This document shows, piece after piece, positions 17,633 through 26,489 of a stretch of DNA of 64,000 nt (its first letter is position 1; every line of letters begins with the position of its first letter). The position numbers and the translations under genes were made by a program. This DNA is from Ga0077555 sp963741565 (lineage in GTDB: Bacteria; Pseudomonadota; Alphaproteobacteria; Rhizobiales; Hyphomicrobiaceae), in contig CAVUIK010000016.1 of NCBI GenBank assembly GCA_963741565.1, positions 248,001-312,000 of the forward strand, given 5' to 3'. The notes under the pieces are model-generated. The model was not told where the DNA came from. It made no database searches and saw nothing but the letters and a program-made list of their open reading frames with translations.

Positions 17633-18382
17633 ATGGAGTTGAAGGGCAAGGTCGCCGTGGTCACCGGTGGCAACGGCGGTCTCGGTCAGCGCATCTGTCA
17701 CGCGCTGGCCAAGGAAGGCGTCAATATCGCGGTGATGTACGCGCGCAGTAAAGACCAGGCCGAGGGCGTGGCCAAGGATCTGCGCGGGCATCAGATCCAG
17801 GCCGACGCGTTTGGCTGCGAGATCACCGATCCGAAGGCGGTGCAGGCGCTGGTCGACAACGTCGTCAAGCGTTTCGGCCGTCTCGATATTCTGATCAATG
17901 ACGCCGCCTACAACAAGTCGATCCCGTTTCAAGACATGGATGGCCTGACGCTCGAGGAGTGGAACAAGATCATCAATGTGAACCTTACCGGTCCGATGCT
18001 GATGATCAAGGCGGTGGCGCCGGTCATGAAGGCGCAGGGCGGCGGCCGCATCGTCAACATTTCCTCGGTGGCGGGTCTCGGGCCAACCGGCTCGTCGATC
18101 GCCTACGCGGTTTCGAAAGCTGGGCTTAATCACTTGACCCGCTGCATGGCGGTCGGTCTCGCGCCCGAAGTGCTGGTCAACTGTGTGGCGCCGGGGTTGC
18201 TGGAAGGCACGCGCGCGACGTCGAACCTGCGACCCGAGCAGATCGAACGCTCGGCGTCGGGATCGTTGCTGAAGCGGGCCGCTGACAAGGACGATTGCGC
18301 CGATCAAGTGGTCACGATGTGCCGGACCAACACGATGACCGGCCAGACCATCGTCATCGACTCCGGCCGCTTCTTTCACTGA
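17633..18382 (+). CDS. Short-chain dehydrogenase/reductase
   Basis: A 249-residue classical SDR. NAD(P) motif TGGNGGLG is at 11-18, the catalytic tetrad includes S144/S145 and Y158-x3-K162 (IAYAVSKAG), and the C-terminus is TIVIDSGRFFH. The usual NNAG strand is NDAA here, a conservative change. FabG-like enzymes oxidise or reduce a hydroxyl or keto group; the substrate presumably belongs to the cluster's pathway. Tight spacing with the cupin and MetE-like genes supports one transcript. Confidence 0.87.
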   Translation: MELKGKVAVVTGGNGGLGQRICHALAKEGVNIAVMYARSKDQAEGVAKDLRGHQIQADAFGCEITDPKAVQALVDNVVKRFGRLDILINDAAYNKSIPFQDMDGLTLEEWNKIINVNLTGPMLMIKAVAPVMKAQGGGRIVNISSVAGLGPTGSSIAYAVSKAGLNHLTRCMAVGLAPEVLVNCVAPGLLEGTRATSNLRPEQIERSASGSLLKRAADKDDCADQVVTMCRTNTMTGQTIVIDSGRFFH

Positions 18383-18392
18383 GAAAGTCACC

Positions 18393-19562
18393 ATGCAGCG
18401 CAGCGACAAACGGATCCTCACAACGCACGCCGGCAGCCTGCCGCGACCGCCGGCGCTCACCTCACTTTATACGCGGCGCGTGCGTGGCGAAGACGCCGAC
18501 GCGGCAATGCTGGCAAAAGGCGGCGCGGACGCGGTTCCGGTCGTTCTGCGGCAGCAGATCGATGCCGGCATGGACGTGGTCAACAACGGCGAGCAGCAGC
18601 GCGAGTCGTTCGTCCTCTATCTGCGGCACCGGCTGTCGGGTCTGGCGGACGGCGGTAGCCGGGGCGGTTGGGCCGACGTCGACGATTTCCCGAAGTTCAA
18701 GGAGCAGCTCGGCAAGCAGCTCGCGGTCAAGGAAGCCGTGTCCAATCGCGAACAACTGCCGAAGCTGGTCGGGCCGGTCACTTACATCGGCCATGCCGAG
18801 CTCAAAGCCGAGATCGACGTGTTCAAGGCAGCAATCGCCAGGGAAAAGGGCCACTTCGTCGAGCCGTTCTTTACCGCACCGTCGCCCGGCATTCTCGCGG
18901 CAATCGTGCGCAACGAGTATTATCCCACGCCGGAAGCTTACATCGGCGCCGTTGGCGAAGCGCTGCGGACCGAATATGAGGCGATCGTGGCGGCAGGTTT
19001 CCTGCTGCAGATCGATGCGCCGGATCTGGCCCTGGAGCGGCATGGCTCGTTCCGCGACAAGCCGCTGTCGGCTTTCCAGGCTTTCGTCGAGCTGGTGATT
19101 TCGACGATCAACAAGGCGCTGGTCAATATTCCGCGCGAAAACGTGCGCCTGCACGTCTGCTGGGGCAATTACGAGGGCCCACACACCCATGACGTGCCCT
19201 TGAAGGACATCTGGCCGATCCTACAGAAGGCAAAGGTCGGCGGCTTTTTTCTGCCGTTCGCCAATCCGCGGCATGCGCATGAAGTCAAGGTGTTCGAGAC
19301 CATGCCGCCGCAACCGGACCAGGTGATCGTCGCCGGTACCATCGATACGCTCACCAACTTCGTCGAGCATCCGGAAGTTGTCGCCGACCGGATCGAGCGG
19401 GTCGCGACGATCCTCAAGGACCCGACACGGGTGATGGCCGGCACCGATTGCGGGTTCGATACGTCAGCGGGTATGGGCCGCGTTGCCGAGGACGTCGTCT
19501 GGGGCAAGCTCCGGGCCATGGCCGACGGCGCCAAGATCGCGTCCGCACGGCTGTTCAAATAG
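18393..19562 (+). CDS. MetE C-terminal-domain-like zinc methyltransferase or lyase
   Basis: A 389-residue protein with only the catalytic barrel of cobalamin-independent methionine synthase. The start ILTTHAGSLPRP is typical of the UROD/MetE-like group, and the zinc ligands are recognisable as H254-x-C256 (LHVCWGN) and C353 (GTDCGF). The N-terminal folate-binding barrel of true MetE is missing, so this is probably not the main methionine synthase. Related stand-alone proteins include epoxyalkane:CoM transferase and other thiol alkyl transferases. It follows the SDR by 10 bp. Confidence 0.83.
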   Translation: MQRSDKRILTTHAGSLPRPPALTSLYTRRVRGEDADAAMLAKGGADAVPVVLRQQIDAGMDVVNNGEQQRESFVLYLRHRLSGLADGGSRGGWADVDDFPKFKEQLGKQLAVKEAVSNREQLPKLVGPVTYIGHAELKAEIDVFKAAIAREKGHFVEPFFTAPSPGILAAIVRNEYYPTPEAYIGAVGEALRTEYEAIVAAGFLLQIDAPDLALERHGSFRDKPLSAFQAFVELVISTINKALVNIPRENVRLHVCWGNYEGPHTHDVPLKDIWPILQKAKVGGFFLPFANPRHAHEVKVFETMPPQPDQVIVAGTIDTLTNFVEHPEVVADRIERVATILKDPTRVMAGTDCGFDTSAGMGRVAEDVVWGKLRAMADGAKIASARLFK

Positions 19563-19570
19563 AGGGCGGC

Positions 19571-19771
19571 ATGTGCTGGATTTGTAATGTGCGCGTGCAG
19601 CAGCTCGCCTTCGAGGATCGCGAGGCGGAGCCGGGTTCTGCCGTGGCAACGCCTATCGGAAGAGCGCCGCCAGGCATCGTCAGGACAGACGCCAACAACA
19701 CACCTGCGGACGAGCGTCCGTCGTCGGATGGCGCGCCGAGTGCGCCGACCGAAAATGTGGCAAACCCTTGA
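19571..19771 (+). CDS. Possible small protein, 66 residues
   Basis: Begins MCWICNVRVQQLAFEDREAE and then becomes a proline/alanine-rich, low-complexity tail. A GAGGG sequence is well placed before the ATG. No family recognised. It could be a real small protein, the broken start of a larger gene, or chance coding in a GC-rich gap. Confidence 0.3.
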   Translation: MCWICNVRVQQLAFEDREAEPGSAVATPIGRAPPGIVRTDANNTPADERPSSDGAPSAPTENVANP

Positions 19772-19822
19772 CCGGCTGACACGCTCATGCCACGCGGCGG
19801 GTGTTTCCTCCACAGTGAACTA

Positions 19823-19869
19823 GGGCCAACGCCCGCGATCTCGCGCCGCAAGATTGCTGGCGTTGGCCC
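19823..19869. repeat. 47-bp near-perfect palindrome
   Basis: The arms start with 11 perfectly matched bases (19823-19833 with 19859-19869), and the complementarity continues to the centre at 19846. Of 23 possible pairs only two are mismatched and one is G-T. The transcript would fold into a single long hairpin on either strand. It lies between the MetE-like gene and the MFS gene with no coding explanation. Possible roles are terminator, repeat-type element or protein-binding site. Confidence 0.75.
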
Positions 19870-19954
19870 ATGCGTGTTAGGCCGATCGGGCAGAAGCGGG
19901 GCGACGAACACGTGTCAGCGGCTATTCCCATGCAGGCGGCGTCTGGCCAGCCAG

Positions 19955-21175
19955 GTGAAATCGAACTCGCGATATGCGTGGATGAGGCTTTTGGCGATTC
20001 TAGCCATTTCCACCGTTGGCGGCGTCGGCATGTGGTCGGTGGTGGTGATCCTGCCAGCTGTCCAGAAGGAATTCGGGATCAGCCGGGCGGATGCGTCGCT
20101 CGCCTACACTATGACCATGATGGGCTTCGGCATCGGCGGCATCGTGATGGGCCGCTTTGCCGACAAGTTCGGGGTATTCCGGCCGCTGGTCGGCGGTAGC
20201 CTGACGCTTGGGCTCGGCTACATAGCAACGGCTTATGCCAGCAACATCTGGCAATACGCGATTGCGCAGGGCTTGCTGATCGCGTTCCTGGGATCGTCGA
20301 TCAGCTTCGGTCCGATGATGGCCGACATATCCCTGTGGTTCGCGCGCAGGCGGGGGATTGCCGTTGCCATTTGCGCCAGCGGAAACTATCTCGCCGGCAC
20401 GATCTGGCCGCCTGTCGTGCAGCATCTCGTGTCGACCTACGGCTGGCGAACCACGCATGTGATCCTCGGCCTCTTCTGCATCGCGTTCCTGCTGCCGCTG
20501 TCGCTGGCCGTCCGCCGGCGCCCCCCAGTCCAGGGAGGCGGTCCGGCGATGACGGGCGCCGCCAACGCGCCGCTCCCCATGCCGTTTAGCCCCAACGCCC
20601 TGCAGGCGTTGTTCATAGTGGCAGGCGTCTCGTGCTGCGTCGCGATGTCGATGCCGCAGGTGCATATCGTCGCCTATTGCGGAGACCTCGGATATGGCGC
20701 GGCGCGGGGTGCTGAGATGCTGTCGTTCATGCTGGGCTTCGGCATCGTCAGCCGTCTTGCCTCCGGCCTGGTCGCCGACAAGATCGGTGCCATGAAGACG
20801 CTGCTGCTTGGATCGTTCCTGCAGATGGTGGCGCTGATCCTCTATGTGCCCTTCGACGGCTTGATGTCGCTCTACATTATCTCGGCGTTATTCGGCCTGT
20901 TCCAAGGCGGCATCATTCCGAGTTATGCGCTGCTCGTCCGCCAGTATTATCCGCCGTCGGAGGCTGGCGCTCGGGTCGGCATCGTGCTGACGGCGACGAT
21001 GGTCGGTATGGCGCTCGGAGGCTGGCTCTCCGGTGTTATCTTCGATTTGACAGGCAGCTACCAGGCGGCTTTCATCAATGGCATCCTGTGGAACCTGCTC
21101 AATGTGTTCATCGTGGTCGGGTTGATGTGGCGCAGCCGTGGATTGTCCGGGCGCAGCATTCCGGCTGCAGCTTGA
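19955..21175 (+). CDS. MFS transporter (monocarboxylate/oxalate-formate-like)
   Basis: About 406 residues and 12 hydrophobic segments. Features include the TM1 motif STVGGVGMWSVVVILPAVQ, motif A-like GRFADKFGVFRPL between TM2 and TM3, ARRRGIAVAICASG, and a second-half motif A, SGLVADKIGAMKTL. The pattern is that of the CynX/NimT or oxalate:formate antiporter-like branch common in Bradyrhizobium. The start is uncertain: GTG at 19955 keeps the RYAW lead-in to TM1, while the first ATG (19982) would trim nine residues. Probably carries the substrate of the surrounding catabolic genes. Confidence 0.82.
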   Translation: MKSNSRYAWMRLLAILAISTVGGVGMWSVVVILPAVQKEFGISRADASLAYTMTMMGFGIGGIVMGRFADKFGVFRPLVGGSLTLGLGYIATAYASNIWQYAIAQGLLIAFLGSSISFGPMMADISLWFARRRGIAVAICASGNYLAGTIWPPVVQHLVSTYGWRTTHVILGLFCIAFLLPLSLAVRRRPPVQGGGPAMTGAANAPLPMPFSPNALQALFIVAGVSCCVAMSMPQVHIVAYCGDLGYGAARGAEMLSFMLGFGIVSRLASGLVADKIGAMKTLLLGSFLQMVALILYVPFDGLMSLYIISALFGLFQGGIIPSYALLVRQYYPPSEAGARVGIVLTATMVGMALGGWLSGVIFDLTGSYQAAFINGILWNLLNVFIVVGLMWRSRGLSGRSIPAAA

Positions 21176-21220
21176 GGGCCACCCGAGTTCGGCCGGTGAC
21201 CAACGATACGGAGATGCGAT

Positions 21221-22054
21221 ATGCCCAACATTCTGACCGCTGCCGAGATCGAGGCTTACGACAGGACCGGGTATCACTTCCCCGTCGACATCCTGGCGCC
21301 GAGGGAGGTCGCCGACTTCCGATCCAAGCTTGAGGCCTATGAGCGGGAGACCGGCGGGCCGATCAAAGGCGAGATGCGCCATCGCAGCCATGTGCTGTTC
21401 ACGTGGGTCAACGACATGGTCCGCCACCCCAAGATCCTCGATGCGGTCGAGGACGTGCTTGGGCCCAATCTCTATTGCTGGAATACTAGCTTCTTCATCA
21501 AGGAGCCCCGCGATCCCGGCTTCGTGTCGTGGCACCAGGACGCCACCTATTGGGGTCTCTCGTCGCCCGACGTCATGACGGTCTGGCTGGCGTTCTCGCC
21601 GGCGAACACAGTGTCGGGCTGCATGAAATTCGTTCCCGGCACGCATAAGCAGCAGGTGTCTCACGCCGATACCTTCCACCAGGACAACCTGCTGACCCGC
21701 GGCCAGGAAATCGCGGTCGAGGTCGACGAGAAGCGGGCGGTCTATGCCGAGCTGAAAACCGGGCAGGCTTCGCTGCATCACGTCCTGCTGTTCCATGGCT
21801 CGGCGCCGAACCAGTCGGACGACCGGCGCATCGGTTTGGCGATCCGCTATATTCCGACGCACGTGAAGCAGGCTGTTGGCACGCGCGACTGGGCGACGCT
21901 CGTCCGCGGCGTCGACGAGCATCGCAACTTCGAACCGGAGCCGCGACCCACGCGCGACCTCGCGCCCGAAGTGGTGGCGTTCCACAAAATGGTCAGCGAA
22001 GAGCAGGTCAAGGTGCTCTATCGCGGAACGGACAAACAGGCCTACCGGCCGTGA
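21221..22054 (+). CDS. Phytanoyl-CoA dioxygenase (PhyH) family oxygenase
   Basis: A 277-residue Fe(II)/2-oxoglutarate oxygenase of the PhyH/EctD type. Iron ligands H105 and D107 (SWHQDATYW) and H192 (LLFHGSAPN), and the 2-oxoglutarate arginine in DDRRIG just after, are all present, as is the FVPGTHK strand. It hydroxylates a small organic substrate. Its stop overlaps the GTG of the following monooxygenase gene (GTGA), so the two are translationally coupled. Confidence 0.88.
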   Translation: MPNILTAAEIEAYDRTGYHFPVDILAPREVADFRSKLEAYERETGGPIKGEMRHRSHVLFTWVNDMVRHPKILDAVEDVLGPNLYCWNTSFFIKEPRDPGFVSWHQDATYWGLSSPDVMTVWLAFSPANTVSGCMKFVPGTHKQQVSHADTFHQDNLLTRGQEIAVEVDEKRAVYAELKTGQASLHHVLLFHGSAPNQSDDRRIGLAIRYIPTHVKQAVGTRDWATLVRGVDEHRNFEPEPRPTRDLAPEVVAFHKMVSEEQVKVLYRGTDKQAYRP

Positions 22055-23334
22055 CGGTCGTCATTGCAGGTGCAGGGATCGGCGGCCTGACGCTCGCTTT
22101 GAGTCTGCACCAGATCGGCGTACCGGCGCTCGTGCTCGAGAGTGTCGATGACCTTCAGGCGCTGGGCGTCGGCATCAACGTCTTGCCTCATGCTGTGCGC
22201 GAGCTGACCGAGCTTGGTCTCGGCGAGACACTGGCGGCAACCGCCATCGAGACCTCCGAACTCAGTTATTTCTCAAAACACGGCCAGATGATCTGGCGTG
22301 AGCCACGAGGTCGAGCGGCTGGCTACAACTGGCCGCAATTCTCGATCCATCGCGGCGAACTGCAGATAGCGCTTCTGCGCGTGGCCGTTGAGCGGCTTGG
22401 GCGTGATGCGATCCGCACCGGGCAGCATGTCGTGGGGTGGGACGAAACCACCTCTGGCGTTGGTGTGCACGTCGGCGATCGTCGGACGGGTGCGCGGTTC
22501 GAAACGCACGACGGTGCGTTGCTGGTTGCAGCCGATGGCATTCACTCGACAATCCGGAAAACGCTGGCTCCGAACGAGGGCCCGCCGATCTGGAACGGCG
22601 CCATTCTCTGGCGCGGCGTGACCGAGGGCCAGCCATTCCTGTCGGGCCGCTCCATGATCATGGCCGGGCATGAATTCCAAAAGTTCGTATGCTATCCGAT
22701 CTCAAAGATGGCGCTGGACCAGGGGCGAGCGCGCATCAATTGGGTTGCGGAACGCAAGTTCAAACCCGATCACATCTGGCGGCGTGAGGATTGGAATCGC
22801 CCAGGCCAGCTTGAGGACTTCCTGCCCGCGTTCGAGCGCTGGCGGTTCGACTGGCTGGATGTGCCCGGGTTGATCCGTGGCGCCGAGCGCGTGTTGGAAT
22901 ACCCGATGGTCGATCGCGATCCGCTGCTGCGCTGGACCCACGGCCGGGTCACGCTGATGGGCGACGCCGCGCATCCCATGTATCCGATCGGCTCGAACGG
23001 TGCGTCGCAGGCCATTCTCGACGCGCGGGTCCTGGCGCGTGAGATTGCACAGAAGGGGACGACCACGGCGGCGCTCGAGGCCTATGAGGCGGAGCGCCGG
23101 CCCGCGACCTCGCGGATTGTGTTGGCCAATCGCGGCAATGGACCCGAGCAGGTCATGCAACTCGTGGAAACGCGGGCACCGGATGGTTTCAAGGCAATCG
23201 GTGATGTCTTGTCGGAGGCTGAGTTGACCGAGGCCGCATCGGCCTACAAGCGAATCGCGGGCTTCGACAAGGACGCGCTGAACGCTCGTCCGCCGATCGT
23301 TCCATTTGCATCCGCAGCAGCACAGCGGATCTAA
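22051..23334 (+). CDS. FAD-dependent monooxygenase (UbiH/PhzS-like)
   Basis: A 427-residue class A flavin monooxygenase. The dinucleotide motif GAGIGGL is at residues 7-13, followed by the DG strand VAADGIHSTIRK and the FAD phosphate motif GDAAHPMYPIGSNGASQAI. This family hydroxylates aromatic or heteroaromatic acids using NAD(P)H and O2. The GTG start at 22051 overlaps the upstream stop. With PhyH it provides two successive oxygenations, which suggests a catabolic route. No reductase partner is needed. Confidence 0.88.
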   Translation: MTVVIAGAGIGGLTLALSLHQIGVPALVLESVDDLQALGVGINVLPHAVRELTELGLGETLAATAIETSELSYFSKHGQMIWREPRGRAAGYNWPQFSIHRGELQIALLRVAVERLGRDAIRTGQHVVGWDETTSGVGVHVGDRRTGARFETHDGALLVAADGIHSTIRKTLAPNEGPPIWNGAILWRGVTEGQPFLSGRSMIMAGHEFQKFVCYPISKMALDQGRARINWVAERKFKPDHIWRREDWNRPGQLEDFLPAFERWRFDWLDVPGLIRGAERVLEYPMVDRDPLLRWTHGRVTLMGDAAHPMYPIGSNGASQAILDARVLAREIAQKGTTTAALEAYEAERRPATSRIVLANRGNGPEQVMQLVETRAPDGFKAIGDVLSEAELTEAASAYKRIAGFDKDALNARPPIVPFASAAAQRI

Positions 23335-23339
23335 TCGCA

Positions 23340-24192
23340 ATGCCCGTCCACACGACCGCGTTCGGGGCGATCGAAACCGTCGAGCTTGGCGACGGTGACG
23401 AAACTGTCGTTCTGGTGCACGGCAGTGCCAGTGCGCCGCGGGCGCTGGTGCCGCTGGGCGAGCGTCTCGCGGCCAAGGGCCGGCGCATCATCTTGCCGGC
23501 GTTGTCGGGTTATGGCGCAACCCTCATCGATCCGAAGTTCGATCTGATCACTGCCAACGCTGAGATCATCCGGTTCGCGCTGACGCAAGCGCGAGGCCGG
23601 CGCATCCTCATTGGCCATTCGATGGGTGGCTTGATCGCGATGAAGGCTGTTGCCGGCGGCGCTGCGGCCGATGTCATGATCGCGTGCGAGCCGGTGGCGT
23701 TCGGGGTGCTTGCCGGGTCGACGGGCGCCGAAGCCGAAGCGGCGGCCTGGGACGCAGGCGTCGCTGCGACGTTGCTCGAAAACTTGGCGGCTGGGGAACC
23801 TGAGGCTGGTGTGAGAGGCTTCGTCGAAGCCTGGAATGAGATGCCCTGGGCCTATCTGCCGCCGAGCGCGCGCGAGGCGCTGGTGGCCGCCGCCGATGTG
23901 ATCGGCCGGGACGTGGCGGCTGTGAGCCGCGGACCGGACGACGGCCGAAGGCTATGCCGGCGATCTGTCGTGCCCCGTCCTTCTGCTGACGGGCGGCCGG
24001 TCGCCGCCAGCCGTCGGCTTTATCGCGCGACGACTGTTGGCCGCGCTTCCACAGGCGCGGCACCAAGAGATCCCCAGCGCCGGGCATATGGGACCCGTGT
24101 TCCAACCTGACCTTTTCGCGACTGCGATTGAGGCATTTCTCGGCGAGACATTTGCGACGGCGGGGCACGGCCGAAAGGCTGACAGTCCCTGA
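23340..24192 (+). CDS. Alpha/beta hydrolase, frame broken near 23930
   Basis: Oxyanion motif LVHGSASAP, nucleophile serine in IGHSMGGL, and a cap region, all in the first frame to about VSRGPDD. The last third (CPVLLLTGGRSPPAV; SAGHMGPVFQPD, with the catalytic histidine) is in another frame and stops at 24192. One indel would restore about 283 residues. The start ATG is 5 bp after the monooxygenase stop, so it is in the same transcript. Likely an esterase, lactonase or C-C hydrolase for an oxygenated product. Confidence 0.75.
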
Positions 24193-24253
24193 GCGACCTT
24201 GTATGGTCCCGCCCAACCCGGCGGAAGGCCGGGGTCATGAAAAGGGAGTGTCC

Positions 24254-25231
24254 ATGTCTCTTCGATCCGTCCTCGCGGCATCCGCCGCCGCGCTTGCCGC
24301 TGCGTTGTCCGGTATCGCGCCGGCTGCCGCGCAAGCCGATTTCCCGAATAAGCCGGTCACCCTGATCGTGCCGTTCGCTGCCGGTGTGACCGCAGACCTA
24401 TTGTTTCGAGGCTACGCCGAAGCCGCAAGCAAGCATCTGGGTCAACCGGTCGTCGTCGACAACAAGCCAGGGGGTAGCGCTACGCTCGGCCCTGCCCAGA
24501 TGGCTGCCACAGCGAAGCCTGACGGCTACACGATCGGTCAGATCGCCATTCCCGTATTCCGCGTACCGGTGATGCAGAAGTCGACCTATGATCCTGTGTC
24601 GAGCTTCACCTACGTCATCCATATCGGCGGCTATACGCTGGGCGCAGTCGTTAGGAACGACAGTCCATTCAAAAGCTGGAAGGATGTCATTGAATTCTCC
24701 AAAGCCAATCCTGAGCGGTTTACCTACACGACGATCGGGCCTGCGACGACGAATTCGATTGCGATGGAACTGATGGCGCGGCAATCGGGCGTCAAGTTCA
24801 CACATGTTCCCGGCAAGGGCGGCGGCGAGGGCATCGCGCAGATCCTTGGCGGGCATATCATGGCGATGGTCGAAAGCCCCTCGTGGGCGCCGACGGTCGC
24901 CTCGGGTGATCTGCGACTGCTGCTGATCCTCAACGGTGAACGCAGCAAGAAGTGGCCGGATGCCCCGACCTTGAAGGAGTTTGGCTACGACTACAGTTTC
25001 GACTCGCCGTTTGGTCTCGCTGGTCCCAAGGGCATGGATCCCACTGTCGTCGCGAAGCTGCATGATGCCTTCAAGAAGGCCTACGACGACCCCAAGGTGA
25101 TCGAGCTGCACGAGAAATTCGACTTCGTGCGCCGTTACATGAACACGGCCGACTACCAGGCCTTCGTGCCGAAACTCGCCGCGGAGGAGAGGGCCGCCCT
25201 CGAGAAACTTGGTCTGGCGAAGAAGGAATAG
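24254..25231 (+). CDS. Bug-family (TctC-like) periplasmic solute receptor
   Basis: A 325-residue exported binding protein. The signal peptide ends at AAAQA, followed by FPNKPVTLIVPFAAG, the hallmark start of Bug receptors, then VVDNKPGGSATLG and VPGKGGGEGIAQILGGHI. These bind carboxylates, amides or aromatic acids and normally serve a tripartite tricarboxylate transporter. No tctA or tctB lies in the window, so it is an orphan receptor, perhaps working with the MFS gene or a distant membrane pair. Confidence 0.9.
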   Translation: MSLRSVLAASAAALAAALSGIAPAAAQADFPNKPVTLIVPFAAGVTADLLFRGYAEAASKHLGQPVVVDNKPGGSATLGPAQMAATAKPDGYTIGQIAIPVFRVPVMQKSTYDPVSSFTYVIHIGGYTLGAVVRNDSPFKSWKDVIEFSKANPERFTYTTIGPATTNSIAMELMARQSGVKFTHVPGKGGGEGIAQILGGHIMAMVESPSWAPTVASGDLRLLLILNGERSKKWPDAPTLKEFGYDYSFDSPFGLAGPKGMDPTVVAKLHDAFKKAYDDPKVIELHEKFDFVRRYMNTADYQAFVPKLAAEERAALEKLGLAKKE

Positions 25232-25257
25232 CGGTTCCTCCCGTTTGTGTAGAATAG

Positions 25258-25283
25258 GGCGGCGTTCAGCAATGGGCGCCGCC
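25258..25283 (+). terminator. Hairpin after the Bug receptor gene
   Basis: Seven GC pairs (25258-25264 with 25277-25283), a 12-nt loop, then ATTTCGTT. It may be a partial terminator setting the level of the downstream epimerase gene. Confidence 0.45.
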
Positions 25284-25303
25284 ATTTCGTTGGAGCCTCA
25301 TGC

Positions 25304-26396
25304 ATGCCTCGTAAAACTGTGCTGATCGCTGGTGCCTCGGGGCTTGTCGGTTATGCCGCGATGAAAGAGTTCGCACATGAACCCGCCAGCGACGTCATCG
25401 TGGTCTCGCGGCGAAAGCCGGACGAGACGCACGGCGCGCGGTTCGTCGCGGCCGATCTAACCGAACGGGCAGCGTGCGCAGCGCTTTTTGGCCAGATGCC
25501 TGAGGTGACGCATGTGATTTTTGCGGCCCTCTACGAGAAGCCCGGACTGATCGATGGCTGGCGCGACCCCGTGCAGATCGCAACCAACGATCACATGTTG
25601 CGCAACCTGTTGGACCCGCTGATTGATTGCGCGCGGGACCTGCGGCATGTGTCTTTGCTGCAAGGTACAAAAGCTTATGGTGTTCACGTGCGCCCAATGA
25701 AGGTGCCGGCCCGTGAAGGGCGTTCGGATGCCCGCGACATCCCAAATTTTTACTGGAACCAGGAGACGTACCTACGCGAGCGCCAGCAGGGGCAGGCGTG
25801 GTCGTTCTCGATCTTCAGGCCCGTGCTGATCGTCGGCTATTCGTTCGGGAGCGCGATGAATGTCGTCCCCGCGATCGGCGCCTACGCGGCAATCCTCAAA
25901 GCCCGTGGCGAACCTCTGCATTATCCGGGCGGGCCGGGCCGCGTGTCCCAGTCGATCGACGCCGATTTGCTCGCGCGGGTGATGATTTGGGCCGGCGACG
26001 CGCGCTGCGGCACGAAATGAAACATTCAATGTAGCGAACGGCGACGTCTTTATGTGGCCGAACATCTGGCCGGCCCTGGCCGATTGTCTCGGCATGAAAA
26101 CGGGCGAGGTCCGGCCACTCAGCCTGCATCGCGAGATCGAGCCGTGCGAAAGTGAATGGGCTGCGATCCGACAGCGTCACGGGCTGGTGTCGCCCGATCT
26201 CAAGGCGTTCGGCGGTCTCTCCTTTGAATATGCCGATTACCAGATGGGATACGGACGCGCGGAGCCGGCGCCACCATCGTTTTCGTCGACGATCAAACTG
26301 ATGCAAGCGGGCTTCAGCGAGGTCATGGACAGCGAGGCGATGATGGTGAAGTGGCTCCGCATGTTCCAGGACCGCCGGCTGCTGCCGAGACCCTGA
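25304..26396 (+). CDS. NAD-dependent epimerase/reductase of the PRISE-like SDR type, frame broken near 26018
   Basis: An extended SDR: GASGLVGYAAM nucleotide motif at residues 9-19, then VVSRRKP, HVIFAALYEKPG, LLQGTKAYGVH, and a Y-x3-K-like region. This matches the progesterone-5-beta-reductase/iridoid-synthase-like (PRISE) group. The first frame ends at AGDARCGTK. The expected continuation (ETFNVANGDVFMWPNIWPALAD, then SLHREIEP) is in another frame to 26396. One indel would give about 364 residues. Substrates of relatives are enones or other activated alkenes. Confidence 0.75.
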
Positions 26397-26489
26397 TCGA
26401 GGGGCTCCGGTACGTGACAGCACCAGACGCTTGCAGGAGCATGTTGCATTATGCGGTAATGCGGCCTCGGGAAACTCGCGGAGCTCGCC

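Noticed and set aside
17579..18460. A 293-residue minus-strand frame opposite the SDR gene
   Set aside because: Composition rich in His, Arg and Gln with no motif; the plus-strand SDR is certain.
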